Shown: one piece after another, positions 7,821-13,974 of the stretch | Layout: every line of letters begins with the position of its first letter | How positions within the stretch are numbered: position 1 is the stretch's first letter | DNA from: Candidatus Gastranaerophilales bacterium | GTDB taxonomy: Bacteria > Cyanobacteriota > Vampirovibrionia > Gastranaerophilales > Gastranaerophilaceae | Reading direction: 5' to 3' | Assembly: GCA_944325615.1 (NCBI GenBank) | Contig: CALVAU010000224.1 | Coordinates: 1-14,546, forward strand | Length of the DNA: 14,546 bases | Position numbers and translations under genes: made by a program | The notes under the pieces: generated by a model | Told to the model about the DNA's origin: nothing | The model's input: the letters and a program-made list of their open reading frames with translations, nothing else | The model's database searches: none

Positions 7821-7853
7821 AGAAGGAGCTGGAAATGCAGACTATGATTGAAA
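7821..7853 (+). repeat. 33-base translation-start block shared with copy 2
   Basis: These bases are identical to 12829-12861. They contain AAGGAG (7823-7828), six bases, ATG CAG ACT ATG ATT GAA, and one more A. Homology begins and ends abruptly: the flanking bases and the sequence up to the G-run differ between the two loci. The block supplies the start codon and ribosome site for each prepilin, and its strict conservation is the main reason to place the true start here. Confidence 0.9.
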
Positions 7854-9026
7854 AATGGGGGGGGGGGGACACACGAGAAAAAAGTCCTCAAAGGGAAATT
7901 TTTAGGATTTACATTAGAATTATTTGGGTTCAAAAAGCCTATTTTATCCTGTCATCCTGAGGACAAAGCCCGAAGGATCTCAAAAAAGAACAGGCAGGAG
8001 ATTCGTCGCTTCGTTCAGAATGATACCTTTTGTAGTCGATTGAGCGGAACTCGAGGAAGTAAAAAAGAGATGCTGAAACGAGTTGCATCTGACAGTAAGA
8101 GTAGTGTCATCCTGAATTTATTTCAGGATCAAATAAGAAAGAGTAAGAAGTGTCATATTGACCTGCCAAAACAAGAGGGGATTCTTCGCCAAGAGGGGAG
8201 ACAGTCTCTATCTTGCACAAACCATGCTCAGAATGACATGGCATTTAAAATAGAGACAAACTTCTGTCATCCTGAGGATGAAATCCGAAGGATCTCTAAA
8301 AATGACACACAAGCGACTCTTCACTTCGCTCAGAATGACAAAAAGTGCGCATTTACACTGGCAGAAGTCTTGATAACTTTAGGTGTAATTGGAATTGTTG
8401 CAGCGATGACCTTGCCGACAGTGATAAATAATAAACGTAATAAAGAGCTTGAGACGGCTTTTAAAAGAAGTTATACAGTAATAAGTCAGGCATTAAATAT
8501 GTATCAGGCTGAGACAGGTGAAAGGTTAACCTCAGAAGATTTAGGAGTAAGGGAACTAAAACCGATATTGATGAAATATATGAATGTTCTTGCAGATTGT
8601 GGATATGGTGCTTATCAACAAAGTAAGTCTTGTATTCCGAATTATGGAACGTCAGATGATAGAAATTCTGATGTGTATAAAAATTTTATGGGTAATAATG
8701 TATTTAATATAAATTTATTTGATGATGGGCAATTTGTACTAAATGATGGAAGTCTTATATTGTTAGAAAATGCTACATCGCCAAGACTTTATATTTCAGT
8801 GGATGTAAATGGTTATTTGAAAAATCCCAACAGATTAGGTCATGATCTTTTTATGTTCCAAATAGATAACAAAGGTAATCTACTCCCTATGGGTACAGAG
8901 GGAACTGCTTATTACAGCGCAAATGATGCATATTGTTCTCCAACAACCACAAGTAGTATGAATGGAGCCGGCTGTACAATAAAAGCGTTGTCTGAAAGAG
9001 ATTATTTTAAAAATCTGCCCAAGTAA
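7848..9026 (+). CDS. Prepilin-like protein copy 1, apparently phase-OFF (12-G tract)
   Basis: Type IV pilin/type II pseudopilin-like exported protein. The open frame is given from 7848 because the likely start ATG (7835) is out of frame with it through the 12-G run. From that ATG, translation would end after 41 codons at the TGA 7958-7960; 11 G would join them. In this frame the first 168 codons are mostly translated repeats. The prepilin body then starts at KKCA|FTLAEVLITLG with the cleavage residue Ala168, Phe169 as +1 and Glu173 as the conserved Glu5, followed by a hydrophobic helix. The C-terminal part has cysteine pairs and a VDVNG...NRLGHDLFMFQID segment, a possible metal-binding loop as in some pseudopilins (inference). 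An internal ATG at 8238 (MAFKIETNF) has no ribosome site. The stop is one base from that of convergent xerC, with no terminator. Confidence 0.75.
   Translation: MKNGGGGTHEKKVLKGKFLGFTLELFGFKKPILSCHPEDKARRISKKNRQEIRRFVQNDTFCSRLSGTRGSKKEMLKRVASDSKSSVILNLFQDQIRKSKKCHIDLPKQEGILRQEGRQSLSCTNHAQNDMAFKIETNFCHPEDEIRRISKNDTQATLHFAQNDKKCAFTLAEVLITLGVIGIVAAMTLPTVINNKRNKELETAFKRSYTVISQALNMYQAETGERLTSEDLGVRELKPILMKYMNVLADCGYGAYQQSKSCIPNYGTSDDRNSDVYKNFMGNNVFNINLFDDGQFVLNDGSLILLENATSPRLYISVDVNGYLKNPNRLGHDLFMFQIDNKGNLLPMGTEGTAYYSANDAYCSPTTTSSMNGAGCTIKALSERDYFKNLPK
7857..7868 (+). repeat. Poly-G tract of 12 (candidate phase-variation switch)
   Basis: An uninterrupted run of 12 G, eight codons into the gene, in a window that otherwise has very few G homopolymers. 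Runs of this kind mutate by slipped-strand mispairing. At 12 the ATG at 7835 is out of frame with the prepilin; 11 or 14 would be in frame. The exact length in an assembly may be a consensus of mixed lengths. Confidence 0.85.
7950..8025 (+). repeat. Palindromic repeat unit A, copy 1 leader (76 bases)
   Basis: Starts TGTCATCCTGAG and ends TTCAGAATGATA. The ends are complementary at 9 of 12 positions and the unit is 76 bases long, the same as units D and D'. Translated in the prepilin frame it reads CHPEDKARRISK and ends in VQND. In the third frame the first arm contains TCA TCC TGA, the stop that ends the out-of-frame product of the 12-G allele. Confidence 0.75.
8105..8130 (+). repeat. Short palindrome B, copy 1 leader
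   Basis: The same TGTCATCCTGA opening, then an 8-base stem ATCCTGAA (8109-8116) with TTCAGGAT (8122-8129) around five bases. It is read in another frame from the other units, giving VILNLFQD. It lies in the stretch of about 170 bases that copy 2 lacks. Confidence 0.65.
8151..8238 (+). repeat. Diverged repeat unit C, copy 1 leader
   Basis: Opens TGTCATATTGAC and ends CTCAGAATGACA. The right end is a perfect family end and the left end is degraded. Its 3' half is nearly identical to the 3' half of unit A' in copy 2 (13021-13074). Read as CHID...HAQND in the prepilin frame. Confidence 0.6.
8265..8340 (+). repeat. Palindromic repeat unit D, copy 1 leader (76 bases)
   Basis: TGTCATCCTGAG at the left and CTCAGAATGACA at the right are complementary at 11 of 12 positions. 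The right end stops only 11 bases before the prepilin +1 phenylalanine codon, so the basic residues before the cleavage site (KKCA) directly follow repeat sequence (QND). Translated CHPEDEIRRISK...FAQND. Confidence 0.8.
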
Positions 9027-9027
9027 T

Positions 9028-9942
9028 TTATGCTCTCGGGTGAGCTTCGTTATAGACTTCTTTCAAGTGCTGAGTGGACACGTGAGTATAAATCTGTGTA
9101 TTAGAAATGCTTGCGTGTCCCAAAAGTTCTTGTACAACCCTTAAATCTGCACCATTTTCAATCAAATGAGTCGCAAAACTGTGACGGAAAACGTGCGGAG
9201 TTACTTTTTTCGGTAATGCAATTTTTTCTACAATGTCGTTTATTACATTTCTTATGGTTTTGGTCTGCAATCGATATCCGGTGTTGTTGATAAACACTGG
9301 AGAGCTTTCAGTTGCTTCTTCAAGCGGAAACCCTTTTGGGATTAGAGGTCGAGCTGTTTCAATATATCTTTCCAAATATGACTTTGCACGGTCTGTAACA
9401 AGGATAATGCGTTCTTTTGCGCCTTTTCCGAATACTCTTATTTCGTTGTTTTCTAAATTCAGATCTCCAAAATTGAGTCCGCTCAATTCTGATACACGCA
9501 TTCCTGTCGCCCACAAAAGTTCTAGGATTGCTCTATTTCTATAACCTGATGGAGTGTCGATTTTTACGTTGTTCAAAATACTTTCAACTTCCTCAGGTGT
9601 CAAAAATTTTGGCAAAGATTTGGGGCGTTTCGGAGCTGTCAAATTCATTGCAGGATTTGAGTCAACTTTTCTTTCTCGATACAAATATTTATAAAACGTT
9701 CTTATTGATGCAATTTTTCTTGCAATTGTATTTTTTTTGTAATTAAATCTTTGTATAAAATGTAAGTACTCTCTCACTTTAGAAAAATTCACATCTTCAC
9801 AGGACTGCTCTCCCATCCATATCAAAAAGCCTAAAACATCTGAGCAGTAGGCTTTTGCAGTATGTTGAGAAAAGTTTTTTTCAACAATTATATAAGATTT
9901 AAAGTCCTCTAAATCCTGTTTTGAAACTGAATTTAAACCCAT
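9028..9942 (-). CDS. xerC: Tyrosine recombinase XerC/XerD family, XerC-like
   Basis: Cytoplasmic site-specific recombinase that normally resolves chromosome dimers at dif. The 304 residues form an N-terminal SAM-like core-binding domain (about 5-92) and a catalytic domain with the complete set: Arg149 (ATGMRVSEL), Lys173 (GKGAKER), His250 and Arg253 (HVFRHSFATHL), His276 (LLGHAS) and nucleophile Tyr285 (TQIYTHVS). The ending VYNEAHPRA and the VQELLGHA motif resemble XerC more than XerD; a lineage with a single Xer protein is possible. The ATG follows AAGGT by five bases. Its 3' end abuts prepilin copy 1 tail to tail, one base apart. Full length, standard signatures and no attachment repeats or cargo indicate a housekeeping Xer, not a mobile-element integrase. 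Confidence 0.88.
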   Translation of the reverse strand: MGLNSVSKQDLEDFKSYIIVEKNFSQHTAKAYCSDVLGFLIWMGEQSCEDVNFSKVREYLHFIQRFNYKKNTIARKIASIRTFYKYLYRERKVDSNPAMNLTAPKRPKSLPKFLTPEEVESILNNVKIDTPSGYRNRAILELLWATGMRVSELSGLNFGDLNLENNEIRVFGKGAKERIILVTDRAKSYLERYIETARPLIPKGFPLEEATESSPVFINNTGYRLQTKTIRNVINDIVEKIALPKKVTPHVFRHSFATHLIENGADLRVVQELLGHASISNTQIYTHVSTQHLKEVYNEAHPRA

Positions 9943-10053
9943 CGTTTACCTTATTGCTTTTTTCTTTTTTATTTTATACAATAAGATTAAAAGTTTTAGA
10001 ATAGTTAAAGTGAGATTGAAATCAAAAAGTTAAAACGTAAAGCAGGAGAAAAG

Positions 10054-11862
10054 ATGAATTGTAAAAAAGTATTAATTGCTTCAATGATTTTCGCAAATAT
10101 TTTATGTGCATCCAACGCTTACGCTGCTCAAGAACTTCAAGCTCAAGTAGCGAAAGCTCAGAAGAATTATACAAATATTGAAAAATTAATTGAATACAAC
10201 CATTATGAAGAAGCTGATGAAAAAATCAGAGAAATGTTGAACAAAAAGCCAAATGATATAGAATTATTGGCATTGAGATGTATTTCACGTGCAAAACAGC
10301 ACAAATTGGCACCTGCGCAAGAAGAACTTGACAGACTGCTTGCAAAGTACCCTAACAATGCACAGTTGCATTATGCTCAAGGTATAGTTTATTTGATGAG
10401 AACGACTTCATCAGATGTTACATACATTAGAGATACAAGAAATTTAATTGAAGGTGCTATAAAAGAATTTGTAGCTGCAGTAAATGCTGACAGCAACTAT
10501 TATCAAGCTTACAATGCAATGGGTGTAGCAACATTAAGACTCGGCAACAGAAGTGATGCAAGAGAATTATTTAAAGTTGCAATGCAAATCAACCCTCAAT
10601 ATGCAACAGCTTATGATAATATGGGAAATTTGGAATTAATAGAAGGAAATCTTACAGAAGCAGAACAATACTTTAACAAATCTCTAAAACTTAACTCACA
10701 TAACCCTACAACAATGTATCATTTAGGACAAGTTGCAGTTCGTCAACGCGATTTCAATAAAGCTTTAACTTGGTTGAACCACTCAATTCACATGCATCCG
10801 ATGTCATCTCCTGCTTTGACATTGCAAGGTGAATGCTATTTAATTCAAGGCAACCAAGCAGCAGCAATCAATTCGTTCAAAAAAGCGATTACTGTAAAAC
10901 CTGAAAACTCACGTCCTTATGTAAATCTTGCAAATATTTACGAAAGACGTGCTGATGAAGAGTTTGCAATGGAACAGCTAAAGACTGTATTGACAATCAA
11001 TCCGAATTATACAGACGGTATTATGAGAGTTGCTGATATGTCATTGCATACAAGAAAGTATGAACAAGCTCTTGATTACTATACAAGACTTTTAGACGAC
11101 AGCCAATATGGCGAAAGAGCAATTATCGGACTTGCAAATACATATTATGAAATGTCAAAAGATCGTGCAGATAGCGATAGTATGACAACAAATAAAGAAT
11201 TATATCTTGCTTATGATTATATAAACAAAGCAATTGAAAGAACACCGGATGATTTGGAATTGCATTTGGCTAAAATCAAACTTGCAAAATTAACTCATCA
11301 GTTGCCGATGTCAAAAGAAAGTTTGAATTACATTGTACAAGCAGCATCAAACAGCTTGATGGACAGCGTAATTAAAGGTGAAGCATACCTAGCTCTAGGT
11401 AGAGAAAAAGATGCTGTATATACTTTTGAAAATGCTGTAAACTTTGCAGATGAAGTTGATGATCAATTGTATTTGGCAGAAATTCTAGTTCACAATAAAC
11501 AATTCAGAACAGCTCGTTTGGCATTGAAAAAAGCGCTTATGCAAGATCCTAACAACGTAATTGCTAAAAACGGACTTGCATATATCGATCTTTGCGAAAC
11601 TAAGTCAAATGAATTCTTGGATGTTGCACAAAGACAATTTGCTGAAAAGAATTACGCATCAGCAATCGAATATTGTAACCGTGCAATAGATTTCTATCAT
11701 AACAGCGGTCCGATTGCTAAGTTGAAAGCAATGTCTTATGAGGCAGAAGGCAACTATCAGGGAGCAGTCAAATATTATAATCAATATCTGACATATACTC
11801 CAAATGCTCCTGATAGAGAAACAATTATGAAAAAGTTAGCTAAGTATCAAACTAAAATGTAA
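10054..11862 (+). CDS. Exported tetratricopeptide-repeat protein
   Basis: A 602-residue scaffold-type protein. A signal peptide (MNCKK, hydrophobic core 6-19, AYA|AQ after residue 24) directs it out of the cytoplasm. Five uninterrupted 34-residue TPRs are readable at 149-182, 183-216, 217-250, 251-284 and 285-318, with the usual A/G/Y positions and terminal NP or KP. Less regular repeats cover 36-110 and 320-600, the last near 535-590 (ASAIEYCNRAIDFY, GAVKYYNQYLTYTPN). There are no transmembrane segments after the signal and no enzymatic domain. The ribosome site CAGGAG lies five bases before the ATG. It is probably monocistronic: divergent from xerC, with a strong hairpin after the stop. Binding partners are unknown; envelope assembly or protein-protein scaffolding is a family-level guess. 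Confidence 0.88.
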   Translation: MNCKKVLIASMIFANILCASNAYAAQELQAQVAKAQKNYTNIEKLIEYNHYEEADEKIREMLNKKPNDIELLALRCISRAKQHKLAPAQEELDRLLAKYPNNAQLHYAQGIVYLMRTTSSDVTYIRDTRNLIEGAIKEFVAAVNADSNYYQAYNAMGVATLRLGNRSDARELFKVAMQINPQYATAYDNMGNLELIEGNLTEAEQYFNKSLKLNSHNPTTMYHLGQVAVRQRDFNKALTWLNHSIHMHPMSSPALTLQGECYLIQGNQAAAINSFKKAITVKPENSRPYVNLANIYERRADEEFAMEQLKTVLTINPNYTDGIMRVADMSLHTRKYEQALDYYTRLLDDSQYGERAIIGLANTYYEMSKDRADSDSMTTNKELYLAYDYINKAIERTPDDLELHLAKIKLAKLTHQLPMSKESLNYIVQAASNSLMDSVIKGEAYLALGREKDAVYTFENAVNFADEVDDQLYLAEILVHNKQFRTARLALKKALMQDPNNVIAKNGLAYIDLCETKSNEFLDVAQRQFAEKNYASAIEYCNRAIDFYHNSGPIAKLKAMSYEAEGNYQGAVKYYNQYLTYTPNAPDRETIMKKLAKYQTKM

Positions 11863-11871
11863 TAAATTTTA

Positions 11872-11905
11872 AAACGAGTTTCGTAAAAGGTTGCGAAACT
11901 CGTTT
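11872..11905 (+). terminator. Intrinsic terminator after the TPR gene
   Basis: A perfect 12-base stem, AAACGAGTTTCG (11872-11883) with CGAAACTCGTTT (11894-11905), a 10-base loop, then CATTATTATAT. The downstream T-run is weak but the stem is strong and starts about 10 bases after the stop codon. Confidence 0.8.
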
Positions 11906-11968
11906 CATTATTATATATTTTATTTATCAAGGGATGTGTGAATTTTACCCTTTTTATCTGGAAGTATT

Positions 11969-12226
11969 ATGGCGCAGAAATTTGATATAAGAAAGTCATT
12001 TGAAATATTTTTACGTGAGCCTTTAAGTATATTGAAAGTAGGCTTGTTCCAAATCGTGCATTTGGAATCAAATATATTTAATGAAAAATCTGTCAATGTT
12101 GATTTTTTGGATGACAAAACTCAGATTACGGTTGTAAATAACGAGCGTATGTATAATTTGTTCCAAACCGTTTTGTTCAAAAGACGCCTTAAAGAACAGC
12201 AGGAAAAAGCTCTATCAACAAAGTAG
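11969..12226 (+). CDS. Hypothetical 85-residue protein upstream of engB
   Basis: I do not recognise this protein. It has no signal peptide or membrane segment. The centre alternates hydrophobic residues in a beta-like way (ILKVGLFQIVHLE, SVNVDFLDDKTQITVV) and the C-terminus is a basic, probably helical tail (FKRRLKEQQEKALSTK). The ATG has a GGAAG ribosome site about five bases upstream. It is the only gene in the window ending in TAG. The engB start lies 33 bases later in the same frame, with no other stop between, so readthrough would make an in-frame fusion to the GTPase. The spacing suggests a two-gene operon with engB. A small ribosome-related or regulatory partner is possible but unproven. 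Confidence 0.65.
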   Translation: MAQKFDIRKSFEIFLREPLSILKVGLFQIVHLESNIFNEKSVNVDFLDDKTQITVVNNERMYNLFQTVLFKRRLKEQQEKALSTK

Positions 12227-12259
12227 TGTTTCAGTAAAGGATTAATTGAAAGGAAAGTA

Positions 12260-12829
12260 ATGAAGTTTTTGCAAGCTCAATTTATAAAAAGTGCTGAAAT
12301 GCTAAGTCAATGCCCAGAGACAGATTTGGCGGAATATCCGCTTTTAGGACGTTCAAATGTCGGCAAAAGCTCTTTCATAAACGGGATCGCAAATCATAAA
12401 AAACTTGCCAAAACTTCAAATACTCCGGGAAAGACTAGATTGATAAACTTTTTTAATTTTTCTAATGAATTTATGATAGCGGATTTGCCAGGGTATGGTT
12501 ATGCAAAAGTTTCAAAAGAAGCGCAAAATCGCTGGCAAAAATATTTGGAAGAATATTTGCTGAATCGGAAACAAATAAAATCCTTAATTCAATTGATAGA
12601 TGCGCGTCATGATGTGCAAAAAAACGATTTACAAATGCGTGAATGGGTAAAAGTTTACAATTTGCCACTGGTTACAATATTGACTAAAATGGATTATGTA
12701 CCGAAATCCAAAGCTTTAAATGTAGTAAAAAAAGTTGAAAAAGAATTGGGTGGGTTAGTAATGCCGTTTAGTGCTGTTGATAATAGGTATAATGAAGAGA
12801 TTTTGAATTTTTTAATTAACAATAAATAA
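12260..12829 (+). CDS. engB: Ribosome biogenesis GTPase EngB (YihA/YsxC)
   Basis: Essential-type cytoplasmic GTPase of the TrmE-Era-EngA-EngB-Septin class, needed for maturation of the large ribosomal subunit. The 189 residues match the family (about 190-210). G1 GRSNVGKSS (30-38), the TPGKT switch I segment (55-59), G3 DLPGYGYA (75-82), G4 TKMD (142-145) and G5 SAV (171-173) are all present. The ATG is preceded by AAAGGAAA. It follows the 85-residue orphan by 33 bases, and its TAA (12827-12829) touches the 33-base start block of prepilin copy 2. That prepilin has no promoter of its own, so engB transcription probably runs into it. Confidence 0.96.
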   Translation: MKFLQAQFIKSAEMLSQCPETDLAEYPLLGRSNVGKSSFINGIANHKKLAKTSNTPGKTRLINFFNFSNEFMIADLPGYGYAKVSKEAQNRWQKYLEEYLLNRKQIKSLIQLIDARHDVQKNDLQMREWVKVYNLPLVTILTKMDYVPKSKALNVVKKVEKELGGLVMPFSAVDNRYNEEILNFLINNK

Positions 12830-12861
12830 GAAGGAGCTGGAAATGCAGACTATGATTGAAA
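12829..12861 (+). repeat. 33-base translation-start block shared with copy 1
   Basis: Identical to 7821-7853, including AAGGAG (12831-12836), the ATG at 12843 and the next five codons. The left boundary coincides with the last base of the engB stop codon, which looks like insertion or recombination exactly at the end of engB. Confidence 0.9.
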
Positions 12862-13874
12862 TTTTAGGGGGGGGGGCACCCGAAAATAACGCTCCTGAGA
12901 GGTTTTTAAAGAAAAATAACGGATTTGCATTAGAATTATTGAGATTTAGAGGACCTATTTTATCCTGTCATCCTGATGGCAGAGCCCGAAGGATCTCGAA
13001 AGAGAACAGGCATGAGATTCTTCGCCAAGAGGGGAGACAGTTTTTATCTTGCACAAACCATGCTCAGAATGACATGACATTTAAAATAGAGACAAACTTC
13101 TGTCATCCTGAGGATGAAATCCGAAGGATCTCAAAAGAGAAAGAGCAAAAGACGTTTCACTTTGCTCAGAATGACAAAAAGTGCGCATTTACATTAGCTG
13201 AAGTTCTGATAACTTTAGGTGTAATCGGAATTGTCGCAGCCATGACATTGCCTACAGTGATAAATAATAAAAGGAATAAAGAGCTTGAGACGGCTTTTAA
13301 AAGAAGTTATACCGTAATAAGTCAGGCATTAAATATGTATCAGGCTGAGACAGGTGAAAGGTTAACTTCAGAAGATTTAGGATTCCACGAATTAAAACCG
13401 ATATTGATGAAATATATGAATGTTATTGATGATTGCGGATGGGGTACAGAATCAAATGGTTCATCTTGTATCCCCAATTATCAAGACCCTGAAAAAAATT
13501 CTAAAATCTATAAAAATCTTAAAGGTAATAATACAATTAACTTAAATTTATTTGATGATGGGCAATTCGTATTAAATGATGGAAGTTTAATTTTAGTAGA
13601 AAACAGTGGTTCAATTGTTAATGATCAAAAGCGTGTTTTCATCTCGGTTGATGTAAATGGATACAATAAAAACCCCAACAGATTAGGACAAGATTTGTTT
13701 ATGTTTCAGATTGATAAGAAAGGCAATTTGCTTCCTATGGGTGCTAATGGGACAATTTATTACAGTGCAAATGATGCATATTGCTATGTTCCATCTACAA
13801 GTGGTATGAGTGGTGCCAGTTGTACAATAAAAGCATTGTCTGAAAGAGATTATTTTAAAAATCTGCCTAAATAA
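12843..13874 (+). CDS. Prepilin-like protein copy 2, phase-ON (10-G tract)
   Basis: Type IV pilin/pseudopilin-like exported protein, 343 codons. With 10 G the ATG (AAGGAG six bases upstream) reads in frame: MQTMIEILGGGAP, then a leader of translated repeats to residue 115, then KKCA|FTLAEVLITLG with Ala115 at -1, Phe116 at +1 and Glu120 as Glu5, and a hydrophobic helix. A leader of about 115 residues is far longer than the usual 5-30, so either processing is unusual or a later start is used (MTFKIETNF at 78 is in frame but has no ribosome site). The mature domain has cysteine pairs (DCGWG...SCIPN and YCYVP...SCTIK) and VDVNGYNKNPNRLGQDLFMF. It differs from copy 1 mainly in the middle (about residues 170-230). 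It is cotranscribed from engB and ends at the 13917 hairpin. Confidence 0.82.
   Translation: MQTMIEILGGGAPENNAPERFLKKNNGFALELLRFRGPILSCHPDGRARRISKENRHEILRQEGRQFLSCTNHAQNDMTFKIETNFCHPEDEIRRISKEKEQKTFHFAQNDKKCAFTLAEVLITLGVIGIVAAMTLPTVINNKRNKELETAFKRSYTVISQALNMYQAETGERLTSEDLGFHELKPILMKYMNVIDDCGWGTESNGSSCIPNYQDPEKNSKIYKNLKGNNTINLNLFDDGQFVLNDGSLILVENSGSIVNDQKRVFISVDVNGYNKNPNRLGQDLFMFQIDKKGNLLPMGANGTIYYSANDAYCYVPSTSGMSGASCTIKALSERDYFKNLPK
12867..12876 (+). repeat. Poly-G tract of 10 (candidate phase-variation switch)
   Basis: Ten consecutive G at codons 9-12 of prepilin copy 2, encoding Gly-Gly-Gly and the first base of Ala. The gene is in frame at this length; any change not divisible by three would disconnect the ATG from the prepilin. 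It holds the same position relative to the start block as the 12-G run of copy 1. Confidence 0.85.
12966..13074 (+). repeat. Palindromic repeat unit A', copy 2 leader
   Basis: Starts TGTCATCCTGAT and ends CTCAGAATGACA, 109 bases. Its left part matches unit A of copy 1 and its right part matches unit C, so it looks like a fusion of the two that lacks the intervening segment. Translated CHPDGRARRISK...HAQND. Confidence 0.7.
13101..13176 (+). repeat. Palindromic repeat unit D', copy 2 leader (76 bases)
   Basis: Complementary ends TGTCATCCTGAG and CTCAGAATGACA (11 of 12 positions), the same length, place and frame as unit D in copy 1. It ends 11 bases before the prepilin +1 codon. Confidence 0.8.
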
Positions 13875-13916
13875 TTTTAGTGTTAAGATGTTTTAAAAGT
13901 TGCAAAAATTAATAGT

Positions 13917-13952
13917 TAAACCCTCCCATAAATTTAATTAAGGGAGGGTTTA
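13917..13952. terminator. Bidirectional terminator between prepilin copy 2 and metG
   Basis: An 11-base perfect stem, TAAACCCTCCC (13917-13927) with GGGAGGGTTTA (13942-13952), and a 14-base AT loop. AT-rich, T-containing sequence follows on both strands (TTTTTTAATTT on plus, ATTAATTTTTG on minus). It serves two convergent genes. Confidence 0.85.
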
Positions 13953-13974
13953 TAAAATATGTTTTTTAATTTAA

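Noticed and set aside
7848..7850. TTG at 7848 as the natural start of prepilin copy 1
   Set aside because: It merely opens the current frame. It has no ribosome site at the proper distance, lies inside the block shared with copy 2, and the ATG at 7835 has the perfect site.
7905..7935. GFTLELFGF (copy 1) and GFALELLRF (copy 2) in the leader as a first prepilin cleavage motif
   Set aside because: It resembles the G|FTLxE motif, but the glutamate is one position early and no hydrophobic helix follows. The real motif with Glu5 and helix is at the end of the leader. At most it is a relic.
7950..8340. CRISPR-like array from the repeated TGTCATCCTGAG words
   Set aside because: The units are themselves palindromic, differ in length and spacing, and lie inside an open reading frame. 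There are no regular spacers or cas genes.
9028..9942. Mobile-element integrase that moved the prepilin cassette
   Set aside because: The protein is a standard-length Xer with XerC-like C-terminus; there are no attachment repeats or accessory phage genes around it.
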